64,000 nucleotides of DNA from NCBI GenBank assembly GCA_009746045.1, contig RPFO01000106.1, positions 1,914,211 to 1,978,210 of the forward strand. The letters run 5' to 3'. Of the stretch, positions 21,001-30,800 are shown piece after piece. Made by a program: the position numbers and the translations under genes. The DNA comes from Mesostigma viride (lineage: Eukaryota; Streptophyta; Mesostigmatophyceae; Mesostigmatales; Mesostigmataceae). The notes under the pieces are model-generated. The model was not told the origin of the DNA, ran no database searches, and saw only the letters and a program-made list of their open reading frames with translations. Each line of letters starts with the position of its first letter. The first letter of the stretch is position 1.

Positions 21001-22799
21001 CATGCGTATGGGCAACCTTCCCCTCCATTTGCGAGGCAAGAAAAAGTTCACATATCTTCTTTTCGTCATTCCAGGACCAAAGGAGCCAAAGACGTTTCAG
21101 TCGTATATGGAGCCGATAGTGGCGGAGATGAGAAGGTCATTTGAACATGGAGTCAATGTCTCGAAGTTCCATGGTCGGCCACGAAGGGTTAAGCCGTACC
21201 TGTCACTTATTCATGGGGACAGGCCAGCTATCGTCAAGCTCTGCTGCTTTCTTCCGCCCGCTGCGCAACGAGCATGTGAATGCTGTCTCTTCAAGGGCGT
21301 CTACGCGTCTAATGCGATGCGGTTCAAGGGCTATGCTCGCCCCGCCGACCAAGGCACTACACAGCCTGCGGTGTTTGCATGTCGTGCAACGAAAGTGGAT
21401 GAGGCCTTATATGAGGCATTGTGCTCAGCGGTGGAAGTGGAGAATGCGGATCCTTTGGCACTAGGGGTAGGAGAGAGGCCGGCGATTGCCGACATGCCAG
21501 GGTTTGTATTTCCTTGGACGATTATTCCAGGTATAGCGCACCGGCTCCTTAGAGGTGTCACTGCCAATTTGCTCGACTTGATGTTTCACAAAACATACAG
21601 AGGTGAAGAGCTTGCATTAACTGGCCCACAAAGGAAGGCTGTTTCGGCGCGTGCTGTCATTGACATGCCGGAGAAGGCTGGTAGGCCTTACAACTTAGGA
21701 TGTCGCGAAATATTGGGGTTCTTACACAATGGAGGAAAGCCTTCATTTTGTAGAAACTTATAGTAGGTTTGTGTTTCATGGCGATATCCTTCCTCCCACT
21801 TTGAAGGAACTCTGGAGGCTACTGCGCGTGTTTGTCGTGCACTTCATGCGGGGAGCAAACGCAAGGGAGCAGCACTCGCCACGCGTTGTACAAGATGCTT
21901 GTTTAAGGTACGCAAAGCTTTTGGAGGACCACGCACCTGTAGCCATGCTTACATACAACTTGCACTCGACGGTTTGCCACTTATCACGCCACGAGAAGAT
22001 GGTTAACAGTCTTGCTTACCAATCCGAGTTTTACGTTGAGCGTGCTATTGGGGTGATGAAGGGGGTCACGAGGGCACGGGTCTCCTCCTTACCCGAGGCC
22101 ATGTGCGTCAACCAATGGTTGCTTGTGCGTGAGCTGGACGCCTTACTTGATATTGGGGCGGTTCAAGAGCTATCTGATTATAAGCAACCAGTTCCCACAA
22201 AGTCTTTTAAGGACCCTGGGTTTGAAGGTGACACTTTCTTTCTTTATGAGGGCATGCGCGTGTCTTTCGACCATGGTTCTAGGCGCAAGCGGCACGACTG
22301 GTATGCAGACCTTGATGATATTTCAGCATGTCTACGTGCCAATGATGCCGACGTCATCGCACAAGATTTTCTGGTACACGGTCATGTAAAATGCCACGAG
22401 TTTAAAGCCCTGTATGCCAGGAGGCAGGTTTTCCACGGGCTAAGGAATCCTCGCCCAAAGAAGAGGGTAACTTATCATGCAAGCGTAGCTTACGCAGGGT
22501 ATCCCGGTTTTTTTTTCGTTACCATCGAAGGTTTTCTCCTCATCACGCATGTCCCCTCCTCAGCAGTCATGCGCCTTGCCAAGGTCATCGTGCACCGTCA
22601 TTGGAACAGTCCAAATGATAGGATGGTTTTGTCCGAGGATGGTCTTCCCCTGATAAACACCAGGGCTAGGTACACTGGCGCTGAGGATCGGTGGGTACCA
22701 GTCGAGTCGTTAGTTGACGTGTGCATATTTTGCAGGGATCCTGCTTGGACTCCGGGCAAACATGTAGTCCTAACTCCAAACTACCAGACCAACTACTAG
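18008..22799 (+). pseudogene. Tnp2-type (Transposase_21-like) CACTA transposase of CACTA-2, with N-terminal zinc fingers; two frame breaks
   Basis: Exons by matching phases: 18008-18646, 18804-19992, 20720 to about 22799. Exon 1 encodes two four-Cys fingers, CAKC...CSSC and a RanBP2-like WTCAYCARGN...CAFC, then a basic tract. Exon 2 starts Pro-rich, has CNTCQQWW...GTCHSGH, an acidic Glu tract and a poly-Gly tract, then the Tnp2 N-terminus (MSLLQFCFLVIQSKATKRTQ) with a CPNC...CHCGH zinc site. Exon 3 has the DDE-type core: CADGGQMF, MGNLPLHLRGKKKF, FVIPGPKEPKTF, HGDRPAIVKL, CECCLFKG, then a C-terminal YNLHSTVCHLSRHEK and ERAIGVMKG. One frame change falls in the (GGA)n/G tract near 19580 and another at about 21740, so this copy is either inactive or carries indel errors. 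The intron at 19993-20719 contains the minisatellite unit. Confidence 0.8.
20045..20560 (+). repeat. Minisatellite-unit copies inside transposase intron
   Basis: Contains agtcccttgcttccttggtt, ccttgcttcctttgttagcc, and a stretch from about 20430-20520 that is the reverse complement of 8930-9010. It lies within the intron between the donor at 19993 and the acceptor at 20719. The gene-sense orientation is the same as in the 8907-13670 array relative to its own upstream gene. It ends with ggctgaattcatggacccca, which is related to the 80-bp repeat at 23229-24178. Confidence 0.8.
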
Positions 22800-23228
22800 C
22801 GAGTGGATGGATAGGCATAACTGCCTACTAGCTAGTGTCGTCATTATTGCTATGAACGGCATATCGGCATCTAGCATGCAAACTAGCCAATCACGCCCTT
22901 GCATTTAGTGTGGCAAACTGTCGAGTGTTGGTTGCATGTAAGCATGCTAATGGGTGTGTGAAACTTCAATTGCTTTGCCTCTTTGACCATGCTTGTTGTG
23001 CCTCTCGTTCGCTATGTGCTGTAACTTAACGTATGCTCAAGTTACATGAGATGCCCGATATTCCTTCCTAGTTTGCACAGTCTCCTCACACAATCACTGC
23101 GACTTGCAGGTAATTGTTACGGTTCATGAATAAACTTGTGCATTGTCCATCCGATTTGTCACTATCATTCTAAATGTAAAATGCTCACGGAAGTGTTATT
23201 TGGACTCAGTTTATATGAGAAACAGAAG
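22800..23228. other. 3' flank of transposase gene, no gene seen
   Basis: AT-rich, non-coding by eye. It probably contains the transposase 3' UTR; aataaac at 23128 is a weak polyadenylation-like signal. Confidence 0.4.
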
Positions 23229-24178
23229 GAGGCCGTATGGATTGCTTGGTTGCATGACCCTTGGCTGAATTCAGGGACCACGTGCGTAGTTAGTCCGCTG
23301 CTTGCGTATTGGACGCGTGGATTGCTTGGTTGCATGACCCTTGGCTGAATTCAGGAACCGCGAGCGTAGTTGTTCCGCTGCTTGCGCGTTGGACGCGTGG
23401 ATTGCTTGGTTGCATGACCCTTGGCTGAATTCAGGGACCACGTGCGTAGTTGTTCCGCTGCTTGCGCATTGGACGCGTGGATTGCTTGGTTGCATGACCC
23501 TTGGCTGAATTCAGGGACCGCGAGCGTAGTTCCGCTGCTTGCGCGTTGGACGCGTGGATTGCTTGGTTGCATGACCCTTGGCTGAATTCAGGGACCACGT
23601 GCGTAGTTGTTCCGCTGCTTGCGCGTTGGACGCGTGGATTGCTTGGTTGAATGACCCTTGGCTGAATTCAGGGACCACCTGCGTAGTTGTTCCGCTGCTT
23701 GCGCGTTGGACGCGTGGATTGCTTGGTTCCTTGGCTGAATTCAGGGACCACGTGCGTAGTTGTTCCGCTGCTTGCGCGGAGGTCGTATGGATTGCTTGGT
23801 TGCATGACCCTCGGCTGAACTCAGGGACCACGTGCGTAGTTGTTCCGCTGCTTGCGCGTTGGACGCGTGGATTGCTTGGTTGCATGACCCCTGGCTGAAT
23901 TCAGGGACCACGTGCGTAGTTGTTCCGCTGCTTGCGCGGAGGTCGTATGGATTGCTTGGTTGCATGACCCTTGGCTGAATTCAGGGACCACGTGCGTAGT
24001 TAGTCCGCTGCTTGCGCGTTGGACGCGTGGATTGCTTGGTTGCATGAGCCTTGGCTGAATTCAGGGACCGCGAGCGTAGTTGCTTCACTGCTTGCGCGTT
24101 GGACGCGTGGATATTTGCTTGGTTGCATGACCCTTGGCTGAATTCAGGACCCCCCCTTGGCTGAATTCAGGGTGGGTA
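23229..24178 (+). repeat. Tandem array of an 80-bp repeat, about 12 copies
   Basis: Units start attgcttggttgcatgaccc at 23241, 23321, 23401, 23481, then about 23557, 23637, 23717, 23791, 23871, 23951, 24031 and 24113. Most are exactly 80 bp; a few are 74-76. Each contains ggctgaattcagggaccacg and ccgctgcttgcgcgttggac. Variation is mainly cacgtgc/cgcgagc and gttggacgcg/gaggtcgtat. Minus-strand ORFs through it (74-124 aa) are repeat artefacts. A related motif occurs in the transposase intron at 20560. Confidence 0.95.
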
Positions 24179-24739
24179 GTTGCTATGGTGGTCTGCATGA
24201 GTTGACACTCCATTAATAAATAATATGTGAATGCATTTGTAAACATTAAACTTATTCTTTATCAAGTTAGGCGAAGAGTGGAGTCTGCAATGTACGTGCG
24301 AATGATGAGGGAGCGACCGGTCCAGCGTTGTGGGAGGACTAGCGCAACTGTATGAGACGAAGGGCGCGAAGACCGCGGAAGGCGCATATACTTAATTATT
24401 TCAATTTAAATGTTTCTCACTTGAGAAAACTACTCCTTGACAACGCTCACATTATCACGCAGTCTACGTGTAAATGAACTATTCACTGGACGCAATGGAT
24501 TAAGCGAGACGACTGCTATTCATGGCCAGTGTGAGACAACGCACCTAATTTAAATTAACGCACGGTGGCTTACGCGCGCGGGTCGATCTCGAATATACCA
24601 AGGAGAAAACCAGCGCATCGAATATACAATCCCACTAAAATCGAATATACCAATGAGACAACTACCCTGGTGTGAATTAATTTCATTATGTTAGACAACT
24701 ACACGTCCACGAATAGTTGTCTAACTTGATAGCTGCCCT
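24179..24739. other. Non-coding region between the 80-bp array and C/T-rich repeats
   Basis: Contains short repeats of gaatatacca near 24590-24655. No gene or RNA recognised. Confidence 0.4.
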
Positions 24740-25022
24740 CAATTTCACCCACATGAAGGGGTAAAAATAATTCACCTGATATTACCCCCCAAGAAAAAAA
24801 AATTACCCTATGGTGGAATAAGGGGTGAATTTTTCACCCCTTTTTCACCTCTTTTTATCCGGGGGGCTAAAAATTTTACCCCATGGTGGAAAAAGGGGTG
24901 AAAAATTCACCCCCCAAGGAGAATTTTTCACCCCTTTTTATCCAAGGGGCTAAAAATTCACCCCTTTTTCACGTTTTTCCCCCCCTTTTCCCCCCTTTTT
25001 AGCTGTGTTGGAGCCCAGAGTG
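24740..25022 (+). repeat. Subterminal-type repeats and candidate right terminus of CACTA-2
   Basis: A run of inverted and direct copies of ttcaccccttttt and aaggggtgaaaaattcaccc ends in cccctttttagctgtgttggagcccagagtg. In reverse this reads CACTCTGGGCTCCAACACAG, followed by GCTAAAAAGGGG. This resembles the layout at both CACTA-1 ends (a CACT-starting terminus followed by T/C-rich 10-13 bp repeats). The matching left terminus is not in the window, so this is a proposal. Confidence 0.35.
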
Positions 25023-26287
25023 TAGTACTCAGATCACGTTGCCTTTAGCGTGTTTTTCGGACCTTACGAGGTTTCCCCACGACACGGTAAGTATGGCATG
25101 AGATGGCATGCTCCCCAAAGGACCACGCACACACACTTGCACGGCTGGAGCTGTTGTGGAGCACTGCAGGCAGCAATAGCCTGCCATGGGTATTGCATGT
25201 GACCATGACGAAATACCCATGCACAGCCGGGCATCTATTACAAACACACACAAGCATAAATTGCAATATTATAACTACACTTAATTTGTCTTCCACCCCA
25301 TGCGAGGCCTTTTAGGTAATAATGATACATCATGGTGGCGCAGGTGCACTAAGTTGTGCACCCAGAGCAGGTGTAGTTTCAACCCTACCCTTGCAGGAAG
25401 TAGCTCAGAATGTACCAAAAGCCATATGCCCCTTCTCAGGGATATGTGCTATATGTACTCCCTACGGAGATAATATGTTCCAATTTAATTTCATTTTAAG
25501 TTGCGACCATCCAAGCGCTTAACTTCACTCGCCAAGCCTCAATACCAATGTTGTATCGGCCGGCTTGAGGAGATTGAGCCATCGGTTTATAATTGCCGTA
25601 TATAAGTCCGTCAGAGGAGCCAAGTTCTAGGGGGTGGGCTGCTAGCCTAAAATTCTTCCTCAAGTTATGCCCCCGCATTAATAAGTGACGACGCCCAGAA
25701 TTCGGTGGCGATCGAGCAACTTTAAAACGGGGGGCTGACTGACAGTACTGCAATCAATTGCACTTCAGCTTACTGTAATAATTGCAATCACTCCATCACT
25801 TCTTTCTTATTCATACAACCCCGGCGGCCAGTGGTACGATCAATTCTCCAACTCGCCGTTGTTCTGCGGGAAATTTGTGTGTAGTATGTGACAATCTCAT
25901 GGTTGATGCGTGCAGGCCTTCTTCAGTGCTGGCAGTGTCATATCACATTGATGATGGTCAGATGCTGAATGACTGCTGTACTGTCAGCTAGAGCCCATTA
26001 CCCCGCTATATCTCTCGCTCAATGTCAGTGCCATTGTGCCAGCTGGCAGGCTGCCTAGCTGCTGCACTGGCGGGTTGTTCATGGGAGATTTCCTTTCCCT
26101 TGGTCAACATGAAATGCATGCCGCCAAGGAGCTTGCGAGCACTTAATAGTTAGCCCCATACACCTCGCAACCGAGTGGCAAAACCCTAGTTGCCAATCAT
26201 TTCAATAATTAATACACCAGGAATACACCATGGATATGCTTAAGTACGCCTTCATAATCATTTGCATGCACTTTTGCTCAGGCATTA
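25023..26287. other. No gene recognised; contains a dispersed repeat
   Basis: Only short ORFs without recognisable features. The segment 25336-25475 is repeated at 61510-61640. The region could hold 5' exons or the promoter of the RTX gene, which I cannot identify. Confidence 0.4.
25336..25475 (+). repeat. Dispersed repeat (other copy 61510-61640)
   Basis: Shared core: aaaagccatatgccccttctcagggatatgtgct, preceded by gtgcac(c)...agagcagg.gtag and followed by ..ttactccc.acggag. The copies are about 85% alike by eye, in the same orientation, and 36 kb apart. Confidence 0.8.
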
Positions 26288-26291
26288 TTAA

Positions 26292-27636
26292 CCCATAGTC
26301 CGGAAATGGGGCGATATATCGCCCCATTTGACCCCCGGTGGCGCGGCGCTTAATTCCCGGAGCGCCGCGCCACCCGTGACGGATGTCAGTGGTCCGGTGG
26401 GTCTGGGAACACTTAAGGACGAAGGTGATGCATAGGTTTGGGGGTAATATTCGCCATAGCCTGGTAAATACAACGTGTATTGAGACAGTATCACGTGACT
26501 TTGGCGGGAAATTTTCACTCGCGCGCGCGCGTAACGAGATATGGCTGCTAGCTTGCCGTTATCAAGGAAATTTTGCGTCTCGCGGCTTGTAATGGTTCAG
26601 AATGTTGCTCAGAATGATGATGCGTGATTTTCGTAGGTCAGGGGTGGCCAGATGTATAGCATTGGTAAAATACAGGTAGGACATTACTGCTTTCTTGGTC
26701 GTCAGTACCAGATGAGTAATGGCATGCCATATTTCGATTTTCTTCTTATGGCCCCGGCAGTCGGCGCCAGCCCGAGCACCCAGTTTTGGTACGGGACATC
26801 CGCAGCAGCGTCCCTGTGAATTCGGATGCGTTTATAGGTCATCTTTGCACAGAACATCAACCTGGTAATCATGTCGGATGCATGCATTATGCGGCTATGG
26901 CGGCCTATGCCTGGAAAGCATTAGCCCGTGTGAGATATGAGGGTCCCGGCCAGCAGAACCCGGCAAGGTCGTGATCAAGCCAGGTACGGCAACGTGTTTG
27001 CATGTCGTTTGCACGGGAATCTGTCGTTTATACATCCATTTTACACGAGTGTATCAGTGCCTCTTGCAGCAGGTTTCCATGCCTGCTGTATGAGTGCTAT
27101 TAGCCCCAAATCTGCTCAGTTTGTGGTGTTTCTTTGGAGGATGCCATTCCGTTAGTGCTGGTTTAGCACTTCTTTGTTTCCCAGCACTTTTTACAGTCCT
27201 ATGTGGCTGTATACAATGCATAAGTGTGTGGCATTTCATGGATGGCTGCTTACGCGCGCGTAACCCACACACGTAAGTGAGCGCATTATATAGGTCAGAT
27301 GGGCTATCCGTGCGGTCTGACCCAAGGAAAGCATGGTGGCACTATCTATTGACATTGTCCAACCCCAGAATAATTTTTTAGAACCCTCCCTGCAGGGGTA
27401 AACTACTAAGGGGATTTCCCTTGCCTGAAAATGATCGTCTTTTGTCCAACTTTGGCAGTAAATATCTTGCAAAGCACTGAATGGACTCGGGATATTATTG
27501 CATTTTCTGAAAGCCCTTGAAGTGTAGATACTCCTAGCACCTTGGTTGGGGGTATTTGGAGTTGTGGCCTATGAGTTATGATTTTTTCCATTTTCAGGGG
27601 TCTAAAAATGCCAAAAACCCATTCCCGGACTATGGG
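26292..27636. mobile_element. Non-autonomous piggyBac-like DNA element (1,345 bp) with TTAA target duplication
   Basis: Flanked by TTAA at 26288-26291 and 27637-27640. The termini are inverted repeats starting CCCATAGTCCGG, matching over 19 nt with one mismatch. A CCC...GGG terminus and TTAA duplication are hallmarks of the piggyBac superfamily. No transposase ORF is visible inside, so it would be mobilised in trans. Just inside the left end are a perfect 22-bp palindrome (26305-26326, centred on gatatatc) and an 11-bp hairpin (26339-26370, ggcgcggcgct/agcgccgcgcc). It may lie in the 5' region of the RTX gene. Confidence 0.75.
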
Positions 27637-27857
27637 TTAAAGCTGAAATGAGGCGCCAATTCTATGCTGTTTAAAGCCTCGGTACCAATCAATTATAAAG
27701 CTGGTAATCATTAATTAGTTAAGAACATGCGTCCTGCGTGGGGAGGATATGTAACACATGTTCTAAGCTGGTATCCTTGCTTGCAATGACTGTAACTGTC
27801 AGTGACAAATGGTAGTTTTCTCCGTTTTTTGTTCCTTGTCTCGGTCTGTCCCATCAG

Positions 27858-30800
27858 GCTATGATTGGGACGATTTTCTTTTTGGAACGTCTGACAGCGA
27901 CACCATCTCTGGCTTGGGCGGCGACGACGTCATTATTGCGGATGCTGGCAATGACAGAGTACTGGGTGGTGATGGAGCCGATACCGTGTGGGGAAATGAC
28001 GGGGACGACACGATTGACGGCGGAGCCGATCGTGATCAGATTTTGGGGGGCAACGGTAAAGACACGCTGCAGGGAGGCGATGGGGACGACTATTTGAACG
28101 GAGAGGCTGGGGACGACACCATTGACGGCGGAGCCGGTCGTGATTTTATTTTGGGGGGCAGCGGTGATGACACGCTGCAGGGAGGCGATGGGGTTGATAC
28201 GATGTTTGGCAATGATGGGGTCGATACCATTGACGGCGGATCCGGTAACGATGTTGCTAGAGGGGGCGCGGGCAACGATGTTTTACAGGGTGGCGATGGG
28301 CTTGACACCCTTCGTGGGGGGGACGGGGCAGATGCAATCCAGGGCGGCGACGGAAACGATATCCTGGATGGAGAGGGTGGGGGCGATACCATTGACGGCG
28401 GAGCCGGTGATGATGATATTTCTGGGCGCACCGGTGATGACACATTATCGGGTGGCGACGGGAATGACAAGATTCGTGGGGGTGCCGGGGCGGACATGAT
28501 CCAGGCCGGGGCTGGGGATGATGAGGTGTTTGGAGATGAAACATCTGGATCCGACACGGGGGACGACACGATCCACGGCGGCGACGGAAACGATAAATTG
28601 TCAGGTGGCAATGGGCGCGACACCCTCGACGGCGGAGCCGGTAATGATCCTTTGCTTAGTGGGGGCAGTGGAGACGACACTGTGCAAGGTGGCGATGGGG
28701 ACGACAGCGTGTCTGGAGGGGATGGGGTCGACACCCTGGATGGCGGAGCCGGTAATGATCTCGTCAAGGGTGATGATGGCAATGACGTGGTCCGGGGTGG
28801 CCGTGGAAATGACACTGTGTTTGGAGATGGTGGAGACGATGCCGTTGACGGCGGAGAGGGCGACGATGTCGTTGACGGTGGTTTGGGCAACGACGTCATT
28901 AACGGTGGGACTGGCGACGATACCTTGAATGATGGGGGCGGCACCGGTTCTAACTTTGTCAGTGGGGGGGATGGGAATGATGTGCTGGTCGGCTATGCAA
29001 AGAACACCTTCTTGAACGGTGATGCTGGCAGCGACGTCCTGCGCAGCGTACCCAACCCCATCAACGACAACAGCTATGCGCTCTTGGACGGCGGTGACGG
29101 CAATGACTTGTTGTACGGTGGCGCGGCGAAGGTCACGGTCATGCGGGGCGGCGCGGGCAACGATGTCCTGGTGTGCGAGGGCCCCAACAATGTCAGCGAG
29201 ATGGATGGCGGCGACGGTGATGACGTCCTCTTGCCGTGCAGTGACAGCGGGGTCATCAATGGTGGTCTTGGGCGCAATGTCATCATCGATCGCAGCGGGG
29301 GGACGGGTCGGAGTGTTGTGAATTCTGCGGGCGGCACGGACTTGTATGCAGGTAAGATATATGTCGATAAGGGGTCGTCGGAATATATATTATTACTTAT
29401 AATCACTTACATCAGAGTGAAGGCACCCAATTAAACATCGGATTATGAATTAGAAATATAATCACTTACATTAGAGTGAATTCACCACTTAAACATAACC
29501 AGAGCCATGCAACGCTAACAAGAGATACCACGACAAAATAACTACACGTGCTAGCGGGCATCATTGGGACACTCCACACCGTGGAACGAAGTAAAACAGC
29601 CTACTACTGTACCGTGCTGCGCTGCAAAGTCATGCTGCCCGCGTGCGGCGGAGCAAGATGTCAGCCATAGCCTGGGTATAAGCGCTACCGAAAGGCGTGT
29701 CAAGGCCGGCGCCAGTACGACGTCCAGGTCCGCGCCAACCAAGGGTCTCGCTGGCCTTCCAGGTCCAGGCGGAATATATATTCAAAATACTTCTATACAT
29801 TGATTTATTCCCAGGCCGGCATGTAGTTATTTTGTAGTGGTATCTCTTGTTAGCGTTGGCTTTGGTTATGTTTGGGTGCCTTCATTCTGATGCAAGTAAT
29901 TTTAATTTTTATTACATATTGATCAATTGACGTGCATGGTTGTACCTAGTTGCTTGGCAGTCGATCATGCAGGGACGTGCACTGCGGCTCGGCTGCTAGC
30001 ATTGCTATTGAACTATAGGATAGAACTACTGCCACAAGGGATGGGATGGCATTTTGTGCTGTGTACTAGCTATCAGTGTCCTGAGAGGCATAATGGTATA
30101 CTTAATTAACCTGAAACACAATAGCATGCAACGACGCCAGAAAGTGCCCTTGAACTGACCGGCCGCTTTTGAACCCCATTTGGCCCCCGCGGCCGTCGAT
30201 CAGAGCAAACTCAGGTAATTGACATACATGTACCCCGTGGCCGAAGGGGGGGATAGCCTGGGGTTGACTGGAAACGTCCCTATGAGCCTCAAACTACCTG
30301 GTACATAGGTAGGATAGGCCATCCTATACCACGCGGGGGCTTTGGATGTCTCTTTCTGGGCTATAGGCTTGGCTGGGCTACGCTCCAGTGTCAAACTGGA
30401 GGCCAGCCAGACAATGATTTGGGCAGCGATAGCCAGGTGCCCGCCCCCCTGTACCGGTGCGTTTGCATGGCAGGGATTCTATCTGGTCCGGGGGGGTGTC
30501 CAGGGGGTCTAGGGCCTCAGGGGGCTTCAGTGACAGTGGTTGTGGGGGGGTAGGTACGTCACCTAATGGGCACTCGTAATTCGTACCTAGTCTGGTCAGG
30601 CTGCATGTGTTTATGTTCCTTGTGATTGACTTTTGAATTCAGGATGGGCTGGCTATAAATATTTGAAGCTTACTTATTATGTTTCCAAAAGCTTATCCAG
30701 AAGTTCTCTGATGCTCTATGAGGAAAAAACGGCCCTCCCGAGGTCAGTCAGGCTATGTGACCGCGTTATGTGCACCGTGAGATTGTCGGAGCTGCACTAC

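Larger units (their letters stand above)
8907..25022. mobile_element. Putative CACTA element CACTA-2 (left terminus not in window)
   Basis: Inferred from a Tnp2-type transposase (18008-22799, plus) and a divergent accessory gene (13625-15418, minus), the same divergent arrangement as in CACTA-1. The right terminus may be at 25022, where the plus strand ends a candidate terminal repeat (in reverse CACTCTGGGCTCCAACACAG) preceded by C/T-rich subterminal repeats. The left end would lie beyond retroelements A and C. The transposase assignment is good. The element borders, and the membership of the minus-strand gene, are inference. Confidence 0.45.

Noticed and set aside
23229-24178. CRISPR-like regular array
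   Set aside because: The 80-bp units are repeats throughout without unique spacers, in a eukaryotic transposon setting; no cas-like genes.
28090-28944. 284-codon Pro/Ser-rich ORF antisense to the RTX exon
   Set aside because: It is the mirror of the Gly/Asp-rich RTX repeat; the sense frame has a known repeat family and phase-matched exons.
27858-29351. Bacterial RTX toxin operon or contamination
   Set aside because: The exon has a GT donor, is phase-matched to downstream exons, and has no acyltransferase or type I secretion genes nearby.
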